Made by a program: the position numbers and the translations under genes. Below the pieces are notes generated by a model. The model worked only from the letters and a program-made list of their open reading frames with translations. It made no database searches and had not been told where the DNA came from. Shown in pieces: positions 1-8,473 of a stretch of DNA of 47,052 nucleotides. Origin of the DNA: Mammaliicoccus fleurettii (GTDB taxonomy: Bacteria; Bacillota; Bacilli; Staphylococcales; Staphylococcaceae). The stretch is from contig NZ_RXWZ01000134.1 of NCBI RefSeq assembly GCF_003970575.1, positions 1-47,052 of the forward strand, given 5' to 3'. Numbering within the stretch: the first letter of the stretch is position 1; every line of letters begins with the position of its first letter.

Positions 1-1096
1 CTATTTCTGATTGACTATATTTGTACGCATTATCTAAGAAAATTGTTATTAACTGATTAAAACTTTCTTTATTAATTTTACCAATTAAAACATTTTCATT
101 TGTGTGTACATTAATTTTTCTTTTATATACTTGTGAAAGTTTTTTAGTTAAATTCGAAACTTGTGAAACAATATCAACATTTGAAAAAACAATATCATGA
201 AATGCACGTTCTATTTTAGCCAAATCTAACATTTGTTCAGTTAAATATTTTAACCTTTTAGCTTCTTCATTTATTGTATCTATTCCCTCATCTAATAAAT
301 CGGGTCTTGTTTTGCCAAATCTTTTTAACATTTCGCTATAAGAAGTCATAACAGTAATTGGCGTTTTTAATTCATGAGAAGCATTAAGTATAAATGCTTG
401 TTGCTTTTCGTCATGGTCTTTTAAATTAAGCATCATTTCATTGAAAGTATTTGAAAGTTCTTTCAATTCTTTCATATCGTTATTATTTATATTTATTTTA
501 CTGTAATGTTTTGTTTCTCTCGTTTTATTCATTTGTTCAATAAGCTCATTGATAGGCTTCAAAATAATTTGCGTAATGATTCGATTCAATAGAAATATCA
601 CGATTAGTATAATGAATGTTGAAACAATTAATATCCACTTTAATATTGAAAAAGTTTCGTACTTAAAATCAATATTTTCAAATATTTGAAGATTATTTAC
701 TTCACCATTTTTCAAAATAATCGGTAAAGATACCATTGCAAAATGATTTCCATTTTTATCAACCACTTTTTTATATTGTCTATTTTTGTATGATTCTGCT
801 AAATTTTTATATTTAATGTCAGTTGATATTTGCACAATATTTTTATTTTTTGGATTTACTACAGTAATATATCCATCTGAGAGTAAATAAGATTGAAGAA
901 CTGCCTCCGTATTTACATCACTATCTGAAGTGTTTTGGAATTCTTTCATTATATTTATCCCCCTGCTTTCTAACTGGGTCACTTCAGATTCTAGTGAAAT
1001 CTTTTGGTAGACAAAGTAAACAAATAAATTAATGCAAATAACAACAATAACTATCATAACAGTGGTATAGAGTTGTATTTTCGTCCCAAGTTTCAT
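1..1096 (-). CDS. Sensor histidine kinase, partial (C-terminus beyond window)
   Basis: I translated this from the minus strand; 365 residues are present and the reading frame is still open at the window edge. It has an N-terminal membrane segment (about residues 9-30), an extracytoplasmic domain (about 31-150), a second membrane segment (about 151-171), a HAMP-like linker, a HisKA dimerisation segment with the H-box ASHELKTP (phosphoacceptor H241), and the start of the ATPase domain with an N-box (FLDNAYKYS, about 355). The G-boxes lie outside the window. The start ATG is 4 bp after the response regulator stop, so the two are co-transcribed and almost certainly form a pair. Its place in an operon with a glycerate kinase and an organic-acid permease suggests it senses that substrate; this is inferred from context only. 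Overall form resembles ArlS/YkoH-type kinases. Confidence 0.9.
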   Translation of the reverse strand, partial: MKLGTKIQLYTTVMIVIVVICINLFVYFVYQKISLESEVTQLESRGINIMKEFQNTSDSDVNTEAVLQSYLLSDGYITVVNPKNKNIVQISTDIKYKNLAESYKNRQYKKVVDKNGNHFAMVSLPIILKNGEVNNLQIFENIDFKYETFSILKWILIVSTFIILIVIFLLNRIITQIILKPINELIEQMNKTRETKHYSKININNNDMKELKELSNTFNEMMLNLKDHDEKQQAFILNASHELKTPITVMTSYSEMLKRFGKTRPDLLDEGIDTINEEAKRLKYLTEQMLDLAKIERAFHDIVFSNVDIVSQVSNLTKKLSQVYKRKINVHTNENVLIGKINKESFNQLITIFLDNAYKYSQSEI

Positions 1097-1100
1097 TGAT

Positions 1101-1778
1101 TTAATCCTTTATCATATATCCAATACCTCTTACGCTAGATATTAAGGATATTTCATTTTGATCTAGTTTTTTTCTTAAATATCTTACATAAACATCGATG
1201 ACATTTGTATCACCATAATATTCGTATCCCCAAACTTTTTCAATAATCTGTTCTCTAGTCAAGGCTTGGTTTTTATTCTCAACAAAATATAACAATAAAT
1301 CATATTCTTTCTGCGTTAAGTTTATTAATACTTTATCCATGTATACTTCTCGACTTAATGGATGAATAACTATATGTTTAAAGTGAATTTCACTATTATT
1401 CTCATTTGTGACTTCATTATTTTGTTTTAAATGAACTCTAATTCTAGCTAGCAGTTCTTCTATTTCAAATGGTTTTGTCATATAATCATTTGCCCCAGAA
1501 TCTAAGCCACTTACTTTATCCATAACTGCATCTCTTGCAGTTAACATAATTATTTTAATGTTATTATCTACTTCTCGAATCCTTCTCAGAACCTCTAACC
1601 CATTTAATTCAGGAATCATAACGTCTAATAAGACTAGGTCAAAGTCTTTTGATTCAAATAAATCTAAAGCTCGCTTACCAGTATTCGCAATACTAATTTC
1701 GTAATTTGCATACTCTAACTCTATTTGTATAACTCTTGCAATTTTCACTTCATCTTCGACTATTAATATTTTTTTCAT
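1101..1778 (-). CDS. OmpR/PhoB-family response regulator
   Basis: A 225-residue two-domain response regulator. The receiver domain (1-120) has the acidic pair E8/D9, phosphoacceptor D52 in LVLLDVMIP, T80 and K102 (MTKPF). The C-terminal winged-helix DNA-binding domain (about 130-225) has typical OmpR/PhoB features (LTQKEYDLL, VWGYEYYGDTNVIDVYVRYLRKKL, given here in parts: VWGY, NVIDVYVRYLRKKL, VRGIGY). It lies 12 bp after the permease and 4 bp before the kinase gene, as third gene of a four-gene unit. It probably autoregulates the operon; the direct repeats upstream of the first gene are candidate sites. It resembles ArlR at family level but differs too much, and sits in the wrong context, to be called ArlR. 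Confidence 0.9.
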   Translation of the reverse strand: MKKILIVEDEVKIARVIQIELEYANYEISIANTGKRALDLFESKDFDLVLLDVMIPELNGLEVLRRIREVDNNIKIIMLTARDAVMDKVSGLDSGANDYMTKPFEIEELLARIRVHLKQNNEVTNENNSEIHFKHIVIHPLSREVYMDKVLINLTQKEYDLLLYFVENKNQALTREQIIEKVWGYEYYGDTNVIDVYVRYLRKKLDQNEISLISSVRGIGYMIKD

Positions 1779-1790
1779 TTTAGTACTCCT

Positions 1791-3170
1791 TTATCTAAGC
1801 GATAAGCCAGTAAATTGCCACCAAAAATAATAACATGCAATCATCATTAACATATATATTGGCATCAAAATACTGCTAATTTTTGCTAAATCTTTATTTT
1901 CAAAAGGCTTATTTTCTTGCTCATAAAATAAAAGTAGTGCTTTCGAACTTACTGGAAAAGTAACACAATAGTTAGTTCCAATCAAAGTTATAAAAACGAC
2001 CGCAACTGGATTTAAATTAAACATATCACTAAACAATAAAAATAATGGAACAAACACGACAGCTCTAGTAGTATGACTTGTTACATATAAATGTGACGTT
2101 ACAGTTATTATAACAATAATCAATAATATAACTTGTACATTTATATTTTCGAATCGAGATAGATAACCAAATAAATGTTCTTGTATATATTGAACAACTT
2201 TATATGAAACGAGTAATTTTCCAAGTGATGTTGCTCCAGCTACAAAAAATATTAAACTCCATGAAATACTTTGTAATCCTTCTTTCCATGATATGACACC
2301 TACATTAGGCGTTACTATAACAATACTCATAACAATTGTTATAAATGCAATATCAAATCCATGTATTGATTCTGTTATCCACAAACTAATAGTAATTAAC
2401 AAATATAACAAAGTCTTTTGCTCTTTAACACTAAATGCTGAACGATTTCTTTTTAAATAGTTTAAAGTTGTTTGGGTATTGATTTCATTTGTATTAAAAT
2501 TCATTTTATTTATAATAATTAAGCTTATAATGCCTATCATGATGCCAAAAGGCCCACCCCATAAAAGAAATTCAACATAAGAAATATTTTCATTTGTTTG
2601 ACCTTTTAACAATCCAATACCTACAATATGACTACCAGCACCTATTAATGTCAGGTTTGCACCCATTAAAATAAGTACAGGTATCAATAATGCAAAATAT
2701 TTTTGATTGTCTTGAAATCTAATAGCAAAAGCTTTATATATAGGCAACATAGCTGCAGCTCTCCCAGAAGTCGATGGAACCAATATTGATATTACTTGAA
2801 CTATTATAAATAGAAATAAATTCATTTTATTTTTTGTACGACATTTATCATTTATCCAATAAATTAATCTATCTAACAAACCACTTTTCTCAACAGCAGC
2901 TCCAATAATAAATGCCCCAATCATGAGCCACACAACTTGTTCATTTAAAGATTCAAATAATACTTTTTCTGGTAATCCAAGTACAATACCTATTATTAAT
3001 GCCATAAATGCAGAAAGTCCTGCAGGCATGTTCGTTAATAGAAACAATCCTAAAGATAATACAAATACTATTAAACTAAGTTGTCCTAAATAAGGTAAAT
3101 CAGTACTTAAAAATACTATTATAGAAAACACAAAATAAATACACAGATATATTAATTGTTTATTACTCAT
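1791..3170 (-). CDS. SLC13/DASS-family anion permease
   Basis: A 459-residue, very hydrophobic protein with roughly 11-13 predicted membrane segments, matching the divalent anion:sodium symporter (SLC13/CitT-like) family. Two family-type re-entrant signatures are visible, LVPSTSGRAAAMLP in the first half and VTSHTTRAVVFVP in the second, consistent with the internal duplication of this fold. Its start overlaps the glycerate kinase stop by 4 bp (ATGA), so translation is coupled. The likely substrate is the substrate of the kinase (glycerate) or a related carboxylate; family members also carry dicarboxylates, citrate or sulfate, so the specificity is inferred from context. It is followed after 12 bp by the response regulator. 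Confidence 0.85.
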   Translation of the reverse strand: MSNKQLIYLCIYFVFSIIVFLSTDLPYLGQLSLIVFVLSLGLFLLTNMPAGLSAFMALIIGIVLGLPEKVLFESLNEQVVWLMIGAFIIGAAVEKSGLLDRLIYWINDKCRTKNKMNLFLFIIVQVISILVPSTSGRAAAMLPIYKAFAIRFQDNQKYFALLIPVLILMGANLTLIGAGSHIVGIGLLKGQTNENISYVEFLLWGGPFGIMIGIISLIIINKMNFNTNEINTQTTLNYLKRNRSAFSVKEQKTLLYLLITISLWITESIHGFDIAFITIVMSIVIVTPNVGVISWKEGLQSISWSLIFFVAGATSLGKLLVSYKVVQYIQEHLFGYLSRFENINVQVILLIIVIITVTSHLYVTSHTTRAVVFVPLFLLFSDMFNLNPVAVVFITLIGTNYCVTFPVSSKALLLFYEQENKPFENKDLAKISSILMPIYMLMMIACYYFWWQFTGLSLR

Positions 3171-4351
3171 TGTACAGCATCTTTTATTTTATACATTTGA
3201 TTGCCTAAATTTATACCAATCAAAATATGTCTCAATGCATTTTCAGAACAATTTTCTAACCATTTATCTGCGTCTAAAATTGAATTTTCTAATGTCGTTG
3301 GTTCCGGAATAATACTACTAAACGCATCAATACCACTTTGATAATTTATCTTTGCATTATGCCCGATTGTACCTGCAAATGCGATGACAGGTTTTCCATG
3401 TATTTTTGCTATTCTCGCAACTTCTGATGGAATTTTTCCATTAGGTGTTTGAAAGTCAATACATCCTTCTGCAGTAATTACTAAATCTGCATTTTTTATA
3501 GCATCAGAAATTTCAATATACTTCATGATGATTTCAAATCTAGGGTATAAACGCGCATTAAGAAATCCATATAATCCAGCACCTAAACCACCCGAAGCAC
3601 CACCACCACTCATTAATGAAACATCCTTGTTTTTAAAGCTTTTTATGAGTCTTGCAAGGTGTTCTAGATTATTAGACAACTTTTCAACATCACGAGGAGA
3701 TGCACCTTTTTGTGGCCCATACACTCTTGCTACTCCTTTATTACCACATAATAAATTTGTCCAATTTACTGCTACATCTATATTTACTAAGTGAATTCTA
3801 GCATCTATATATCTCATATCAACACCATGAATTCGATCGATTTCACCGCCGCCATTTATGAATATTTCATTACCGTGTTTATTTAAGAATTTAACACCTA
3901 ATGCTTGCGCCATCCCAACGCCACCATCAGAAGTTCCTGAATCCCCACATCCAATTAAAATTCGTTCAGCACCGCTATCTAATGCTTTAATTATAGTTTC
4001 ACCTACGCCAAATGTAGTTGTATTTATTGGATTTCTCATATCCTTAGGTACTTGTCTTAACCCTGCAATTGCTGCCATTTCTATCACTGCTGTTTTAATA
4101 CCATTTTCTACAAAAATTCCAAAAAAAGATTCTGTAGGTATACCAACTGGCCCCATCACATGAGTCTTGATTTTGCTTCCTTCTTTCAATTTTATAATCG
4201 TATCTACAAAACCTTCACCGCCATCTACCATCGGAATAGTTGTTACTTGATGTGAAGAATCTACTTTTTTTATACCCTTTGTAATTGAATGACCCACTTC
4301 CTCTGCACTTAAACTTTCTTTAAATCCTGAAGGTACAACAACAATTCTCAT
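3167..4351 (-). CDS. Glycerate kinase (GarK/GlxK family)
   Basis: A 394-residue full-length member of the glycerate kinase family, which phosphorylates D-glycerate with ATP to 2- or 3-phosphoglycerate and feeds lower glycolysis. The N-terminus (VVPSGFKESLSAEEVG) is the family signature; other hallmarks are PMVDGGEGF, the glycine-rich IGCGDSGTSDGG, GGGASGGLGAG and TAEGCIDFQT. It is the first gene of the kinase-permease-RR-HK unit, and a strong Shine-Dalgarno (AAGGGGGAAAT) precedes its ATG. The glycerate is probably taken up by the neighbouring permease. The kinase call is firm; whether 2- or 3-phosphoglycerate is made cannot be told from sequence. Confidence 0.92.
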   Translation of the reverse strand: MRIVVVPSGFKESLSAEEVGHSITKGIKKVDSSHQVTTIPMVDGGEGFVDTIIKLKEGSKIKTHVMGPVGIPTESFFGIFVENGIKTAVIEMAAIAGLRQVPKDMRNPINTTTFGVGETIIKALDSGAERILIGCGDSGTSDGGVGMAQALGVKFLNKHGNEIFINGGGEIDRIHGVDMRYIDARIHLVNIDVAVNWTNLLCGNKGVARVYGPQKGASPRDVEKLSNNLEHLARLIKSFKNKDVSLMSGGGASGGLGAGLYGFLNARLYPRFEIIMKYIEISDAIKNADLVITAEGCIDFQTPNGKIPSEVARIAKIHGKPVIAFAGTIGHNAKINYQSGIDAFSSIIPEPTTLENSILDADKWLENCSENALRHILIGINLGNQMYKIKDAVQ

Positions 4352-4387
4352 TTTTATTTCCCCCTTATTTATTCTTTGCTATTTTTT

Positions 4388-4450
4388 AACTTGATTTAAC
4401 TATACCTTTGCAAAGTTCATAAATAATTAGAGAAAAATTAAAACTTGATT
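4388..4450. promoter_or_regulatory. Candidate regulatory region of the glycerate operon
   Basis: Upstream of the glycerate kinase, the direct repeat AACTTGATT occurs at 4388-4396 and 4442-4450, and a perfect 10-bp palindrome CTTTGCAAAG lies between them at 4406-4415. Direct repeats are what OmpR-family regulators usually bind, so these may be sites for the response regulator of the same operon. No convincing -35/-10 pair was found; a weak minus-strand TATAGT sits just downstream of the palindrome. The assignment is inference. Confidence 0.3.
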
Positions 4451-4462
4451 AAAAAGAAAAAA

Positions 4463-4495
4463 CGAAGCTAGGACAAATTAATTGTCTTAGCTTCG
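4463..4495 (-). terminator. Intrinsic terminator of rbfA; GACAAATTAATTGTC palindrome copy 1
   Basis: A near-perfect 14-bp stem (CGAAGCTAGGACAA with TTGTCTTAGCTTCG, one G-T pair) closes a 5-nt loop. Read on the minus strand it is followed by TTTTTTCTTTTT, so it terminates transcripts coming from rbfA. It separates rbfA from the glycerate operon and carries the core shared with the hairpins at 8914, 36402 and 46716. Confidence 0.85.
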
Positions 4496-4558
4496 CTTTA
4501 TTCTATTTGCAGTAGATGATTGGTCCACTACATATAAATTCAATCAAATATTCAAACT

Positions 4559-4903
4559 TTAGTCATTACGATTTAAATCTTGAATCATACGTTCTATCTT
4601 ATTACCATAATCGATTGATTCATCATATTTAAAATGTAATTCAGGTAGAATACGTAATTTCATACGACTTCCAATCTCAGATTTAATGAAACCTTTACCT
4701 TTTTCTAAACCTTTAAATGTATCTTCTTTTTCTTTATCTGTTCCTAATACTGTTAAATAAACAGTAGCATGAGATAAATCACCAGGAAGTTCTACATCTG
4801 TAATCGTTAAAAATCCAACTCTTGGATCTTTAAGTTTATTGTTTATAATATCCATTAATTCTTTTTTCATTTGTTCGCCAACGCGTTCAGAACGAATACT
4901 CAT
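4559..4903 (-). CDS. rbfA: 30S ribosome-binding factor A
   Basis: RbfA is a single KH-like-domain protein (114 residues) that binds the 30S subunit and assists late 16S 5'-end maturation and cold-adapted assembly. The family motifs [13 protein letters not shown] at the N-terminus, [16 protein letters not shown] in the middle and [10 protein letters not shown] at the C-terminus are present. I take the ATG at 4903, preceded by GAGGTG; an in-frame GTG 9 bp upstream lies inside that ribosome-binding site. In staphylococci rbfA normally follows infB directly and is followed by truB; here about 4 kb of unrelated genes separate it from infB, and it has its own promoter and terminator. Confidence 0.95.
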   Translation of the reverse strand: MSIRSERVGEQMKKELMDIINNKLKDPRVGFLTITDVELPGDLSHATVYLTVLGTDKEKEDTFKGLEKGKGFIKSEIGSRMKLRILPELHFKYDESIDYGNKIERMIQDLNRND

Positions 4904-4948
4904 TTCTTTCACCTCTTAATATTCAAATCTCTATTTATACATTATTAA

Positions 4949-4957
4949 ATTATAACA
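4949..4957 (-). promoter_or_regulatory. rbfA promoter (extended -10)
   Basis: The minus strand carries TGTTATAAT, a consensus -10 with the TGn extension, about 45 bp before the rbfA ATG. The -35 region at 17-bp spacing (TTTTTA) is poor, as is common with extended -10 promoters. It would give rbfA its own transcript now that it is separated from infB. Confidence 0.55.
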
Positions 4958-5001
4958 CATGCTTGTTGGCTTAAAAAGACAATCATATCAAAGTTTAGGT
5001 A

Positions 5002-5037
5002 GTTTAAATATTATGATAAATGCGACATTATTTAAAC
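5002..5037 (-). terminator. Hairpin after the esterase gene
   Basis: An inverted repeat (GTTTAAATA at 5002-5010 with TATTTAAAC at 5029-5037, extended by ATG/CAT) starts a few bases beyond the esterase stop. There is no good U-run on the minus strand, so it may be a weak terminator or a transcript-end stabiliser. Confidence 0.35.
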
Positions 5038-5041
5038 ATCA

Positions 5042-6031
5042 TTAATCCTTCTTATCTTTATAAGCATTGATCGTATTATAAATAATACTTCTTGCTTCTT
5101 TAGCTTCTGGTATAGGCTCTAATGGAAACACATGATTTTGATTTATATACTCATGATATGCCACGTTATTATTAAATGCTTGTAACTTGTCATTAAACAA
5201 TTGAATATCCGGTAATAAAATTTCTCTAGAACCTACGAATAATGTAATTGGTGGTAAATCTTGCAAGTCTCCATAAGTTGGTGATAATAGATGATGTTTT
5301 TTATCAGTATGTCCACTCCATAATTCACCGACAAATTTTAATGATTCAACTGTTAACATTGGATCACTTTCTTGAAGGAATTCAGTAATATTTTCATTAT
5401 CCATATTAATATCAATCCATGGAGAAATTAAAAAGACATGAAGCGGTTGTTTAATCTCTTGTTCTTTCAATAACTGAACTAAACCTGTCGCTAATCCACC
5501 ACCAGCAGAATCACCAATTATCACTATGTCATCGTAGGTTTCAATCATTCTACGATACAAATCAATAATAAGTTCATAAGACCTTAAAAACATTTCATTT
5601 GGAGCTTTAGGATATATTGGCAACTCAACAGTAGCATCTACTTTCGTCGCTAATTCTTCTAAAAAATAATGATGAAAAATAGACGGTTGATGAATATATG
5701 CACCACCATGTAGGTATAATATACCAATATTTGATTTTGCTTTCACATTATAATTAATTACTTTCATTTCATCAATAAAATAATCATCCATTTCAGTCTT
5801 TGGCTTATACATTTTAGGAAGTTGATATTCTTCCTTATTAACTTTATACAACGCATTAACAAAATCACATTTAGAATCATAATCGTCATAACTAGGACGT
5901 TGCGTTTTTGAAGCAATAATCCATTCAGCAATTTGACTTCTCATACTTCTTTTAGAAAGTTTCTTGATTACAACTTGGCTAAGTGCTAAAGTACCTCCGA
6001 CAGTAGCTACACCTTTAAATAATGTTTTCAT
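5042..6031 (-). CDS. Alpha/beta hydrolase, HSL-family esterase/lipase
   Basis: A 329-residue protein of the hormone-sensitive-lipase (family IV) esterase group. The oxyanion-hole motif HGGAY (108-112), nucleophile elbow GDSAGGG with S175, an acidic residue at D275 (after SREILLPD) and H300 in NQNHVFP make a complete catalytic triad. The first ~25 residues are hydrophobic followed by KKLSKR, suggesting an N-terminal membrane anchor or uncleaved signal. It probably hydrolyses short-chain carboxyl esters; the natural substrate is unknown. It is the last gene of the segment inserted between infB and rbfA and has no obvious functional link to the ars genes. Confidence 0.85.
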   Translation of the reverse strand: MKTLFKGVATVGGTLALSQVVIKKLSKRSMRSQIAEWIIASKTQRPSYDDYDSKCDFVNALYKVNKEEYQLPKMYKPKTEMDDYFIDEMKVINYNVKAKSNIGILYLHGGAYIHQPSIFHHYFLEELATKVDATVELPIYPKAPNEMFLRSYELIIDLYRRMIETYDDIVIIGDSAGGGLATGLVQLLKEQEIKQPLHVFLISPWIDINMDNENITEFLQESDPMLTVESLKFVGELWSGHTDKKHHLLSPTYGDLQDLPPITLFVGSREILLPDIQLFNDKLQAFNNNVAYHEYINQNHVFPLEPIPEAKEARSIIYNTINAYKDKKD

Positions 6032-6108
6032 ATCTATCTACCCCATATTTCTTAATACAAATATATTCCCGTTTTTTGGTAGAAGTACACATAAGAAATT
6101 ACATTTTG

Positions 6109-6675
6109 TTATTCATCATTTCTATAAATCAACTGTATTACACCTGAATGAAATGTTCTAGTATTGATGAGTTTTAGTTCTTGTCTATCTTCAATATCTA
6201 TAAATAGCGGTTTTCCTTTTCCGAGAACGATGGGATGTACTGATAATCTAAATTCATCAACTAAGCCGTAATTTACAAATGATGTAATTAAGCTTGATCC
6301 ACCGTACAACCAAATATCTTTTCCAGGTACTCTTTTTATTTCATTTACCCTTGTAACAATATCATCTCTAATAATATTTACATGATAATCATCAAAATTA
6401 AACTTTTTGGAAAAGACATATTTTTCTTTAGAATGTACCTTACTCCACATCGCTTTATCATCTTCAGAATCCGATAAACTTGGTTGAAAATCTCCCCACA
6501 TTTCATAACTTTTTCTACCATAGAAAATAGTATCTATTTGATCTAGAAAATCATCGAAATTCATTTCAGGATCCATAATACACCAATCAATTTCACCATT
6601 TTCACCTTCTATAAATCCATCAAGCGTAACAGCTAAATCTAGAATAATTTTCCTACTATTGTCTTTTTCTATCAT
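6109..6675 (-). CDS. RibD C-terminal/DHFR-like reductase family protein
   Basis: A 188-residue protein of the RibD-C domain superfamily, often annotated as dihydrofolate reductase family. Visible hallmarks are the N-terminal KIILDLAVTLDGFIEG strand, FYGRKSYEMWG, the NADPH-binding-like IWLYGGSSLITSF and the C-terminal LSVHPIVLGKGKPLF. Relatives include B. subtilis YyaP/YwjB. It is not the housekeeping DHFR, and the substrate is unknown. The start is supported by GGGAGG upstream. It lies between the arsC terminator and the esterase, probably as its own unit. Confidence 0.8.
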   Translation of the reverse strand: MIEKDNSRKIILDLAVTLDGFIEGENGEIDWCIMDPEMNFDDFLDQIDTIFYGRKSYEMWGDFQPSLSDSEDDKAMWSKVHSKEKYVFSKKFNFDDYHVNIIRDDIVTRVNEIKRVPGKDIWLYGGSSLITSFVNYGLVDEFRLSVHPIVLGKGKPLFIDIEDRQELKLINTRTFHSGVIQLIYRNDE

Positions 6676-6726
6676 AGTCTAACCTCCCAAATGGTCTTTC
6701 TCTCATCATACAGGATAAAATAAAAC

Positions 6727-6752
6727 CTTCATATATATCCAATTATATGAAG
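6727..6752 (-). terminator. Putative terminator after arsC
   Basis: An 8-bp perfect stem (CTTCATAT/ATATGAAG) with a 10-nt loop is followed on the minus strand by GTTTTATTTTATC. It sits 11 bp past the arsC stop and would end the ars transcript before the reductase gene. Confidence 0.55.
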
Positions 6753-6762
6753 ATTTTTATGT

Positions 6763-7170
6763 TTATTTATTTGTCGTTTCTTCTTTAAATATTTTGATTT
6801 TCAATCCTATTTCATCTCTAACTCGTTGGAATTCAGACCATTCTTTTCCTGCTGGATCGTCAAAACCCCAATGTTCTTTTTGTACATGTGCTGGAATTGT
6901 TGTGCAGTTTTGATCTGCATGACTGCATAAAGTCACAACTAAATCAGCTTGGTTAAATATATTTGTATGAATTAAATCAGAAGTTTGGTCAGTAATATCA
7001 ATGTTAACTTCTTTCATTGCATCTATTGCTTTTGGATTTACGCCATGTGTTTCTATACCAGCTGAATATACATTCCATTCGTCACCTAGTAATTGCTTAC
7101 CCCATCCTTCAGCAATTTGACTTCTACATGAATTACCTGTGCATATAAAGTAAATTATTTTTTTATTCAA
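6763..7170 (-). CDS. arsC: Arsenate reductase, thioredoxin-coupled (pI258 type)
   Basis: ArsC reduces arsenate to arsenite with electrons from thioredoxin; arsenite is then exported by ArsB. The 135-residue protein belongs to the low-molecular-weight phosphatase-like class known from staphylococcal plasmid pI258. The P-loop CTGNSCRS contains catalytic C10 and C15, and the redox cysteines C82 and C89 are both kept (LCSHADQNC), followed by [22 protein letters not shown]. The C-terminus is slightly longer than the usual 131 residues. The gene looks intact, unlike arsB and arsR upstream. With ArsB broken, the enzyme would yield arsenite that this operon cannot export, unless another pump is encoded elsewhere. 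Confidence 0.95.
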   Translation of the reverse strand: MNKKIIYFICTGNSCRSQIAEGWGKQLLGDEWNVYSAGIETHGVNPKAIDAMKEVNIDITDQTSDLIHTNIFNQADLVVTLCSHADQNCTTIPAHVQKEHWGFDDPAGKEWSEFQRVRDEIGLKIKIFKEETTNK

Positions 7171-7584
7171 ATATAAATGCCTATTTTTCTTTAAAATATT
7201 ATCAACGTTATATATAAGCCTAATAATGTAATAAATAGTACTGGGATTGTAATGATTATACCTGTTTTAAAATATTTTCCCCATGGTATTTTTACGCCTT
7301 TTTGAGAAAGTACGTGTAACCATAGCAAAGTAGCTAATGAACCTATAGGTGTTATTTTAGGTCCTAAATCTGAACCTATAACATTAACATATATCATGCC
7401 TTCTTTTAATGTCCCAATTACATTTGATTGATCTATTGCTAATGCATCAATTAGAACGGTGGGCATGTTATTCATAATAGACGATAGAAATGCTGCGATA
7501 AATCCCATTCCCATAATACTTGCAAACAGGCCATGTTGAGAAATTGATGTAAGGATATCTCCTAGGATTGTTGTAATACCTACG

Positions 7585-7588
7585 TTTT
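7585..7588 (-). other. arsB frameshift 2 (A-tract contraction)
   Basis: The coding strand reads CTTAAAACG TAG. Adding one A gives CTT AAA AAC GTA GGT ATT, restoring LKNVGI and an open frame through to the C-terminal fragment. A single-base loss in a homopolymer is the simplest reading. Confidence 0.8.
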
Positions 7589-8182
7589 AAGTCCAAACAC
7601 TACGAGGTACATTCCTATTGAGAATATTACAATATTCCATGGCGCACCTTTAATTACTGCTTTTGTATTTACAGCTTTTGATTTTCGTGCAAGTAATATA
7701 AATATTATTGCAATTATACCAGCAATAATCGATACAGGTATATGAACAAATTCGCTAATTAAATATCCTATTAATAATATCGCTAACACTACCCAAGAAA
7801 TATAAAAGAGTCTTTCATCTTTAATTGCAGTTCTAGGATTTTTAATATGACTTGCATCAAAAGTTCTTGGAATTGATGATTTGAACAACAACCATAATAC
7901 AAGAATACTTGCAACTAAAGAAAATATGTTAGGAATAATCATACGCGTGAAGTATTCTACAAAGCCAATATTAAAATAATCGGCTGAAACGATATTAACT
8001 AAATTACTTACGATTAATGGTAGTGAAGTCGTATCTGCTATAAATCCACTCGCAATGATAAACGGGAATATAATCTTTTTATTAAACTCTAAATTACGGA
8101 CCATCGCTAATACAATCGGTGTTAATATAAGTGCAGCCCCATCGTTAGCGAAAAATGCTGCAACAACAGAACCTAATAACAT

Positions 8183-8192
8183 AATATATAAA
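8183..8192 (-). other. arsB frameshift 1 (AT dinucleotide contraction)
   Basis: The coding strand reads TTTATATATTATGTTA. Restoring one AT unit gives TTT ATA TAT ATT ATG TTA TTA (FIYIMLL), which joins the N-terminal fragment to the central one as expected for ArsB. A 2-bp slippage in the AT run explains the break. Confidence 0.75.
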
Positions 8193-8473
8193 CATTTTCA
8201 ATCCATTACCATTAGATGCTTTTACCATATGTATAGCTGACCATTCAAAGAAGCCAATTTCATCTAGAATAAGAGAAATTAGAATAACTGCCACAAATGT
8301 TAATGTTGCATTCCATACAATGCCGGTCACTTCTATTACATCAGAAAAACTAACCACTCCCGTTATAATGGAGATGATAGCTCCTATTAGTGCTGTTATA
8401 CCGATATCCAAGCCTTTAGGTTGCCATATAACAAATATTAGAGTTATTACAAAAATCAATATCGCTAATATAG

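Noticed and set aside
1101-1778. ArlR/ArlS identity for the two-component pair
   Set aside because: Similarity is at family level only, and the pair is in an operon with a glycerate kinase and permease, not in the arl context.
3525-4163. Two plus-strand frames opposite glycerate kinase
   Set aside because: They are antisense to a well-matched kinase and rich in Pro/Thr/Ser as expected for shadow frames.
6109-6675. Trimethoprim-resistance dihydrofolate reductase
   Set aside because: It belongs to the RibD-C branch, which lacks the DHFR active-site signature, so no resistance role is supported.
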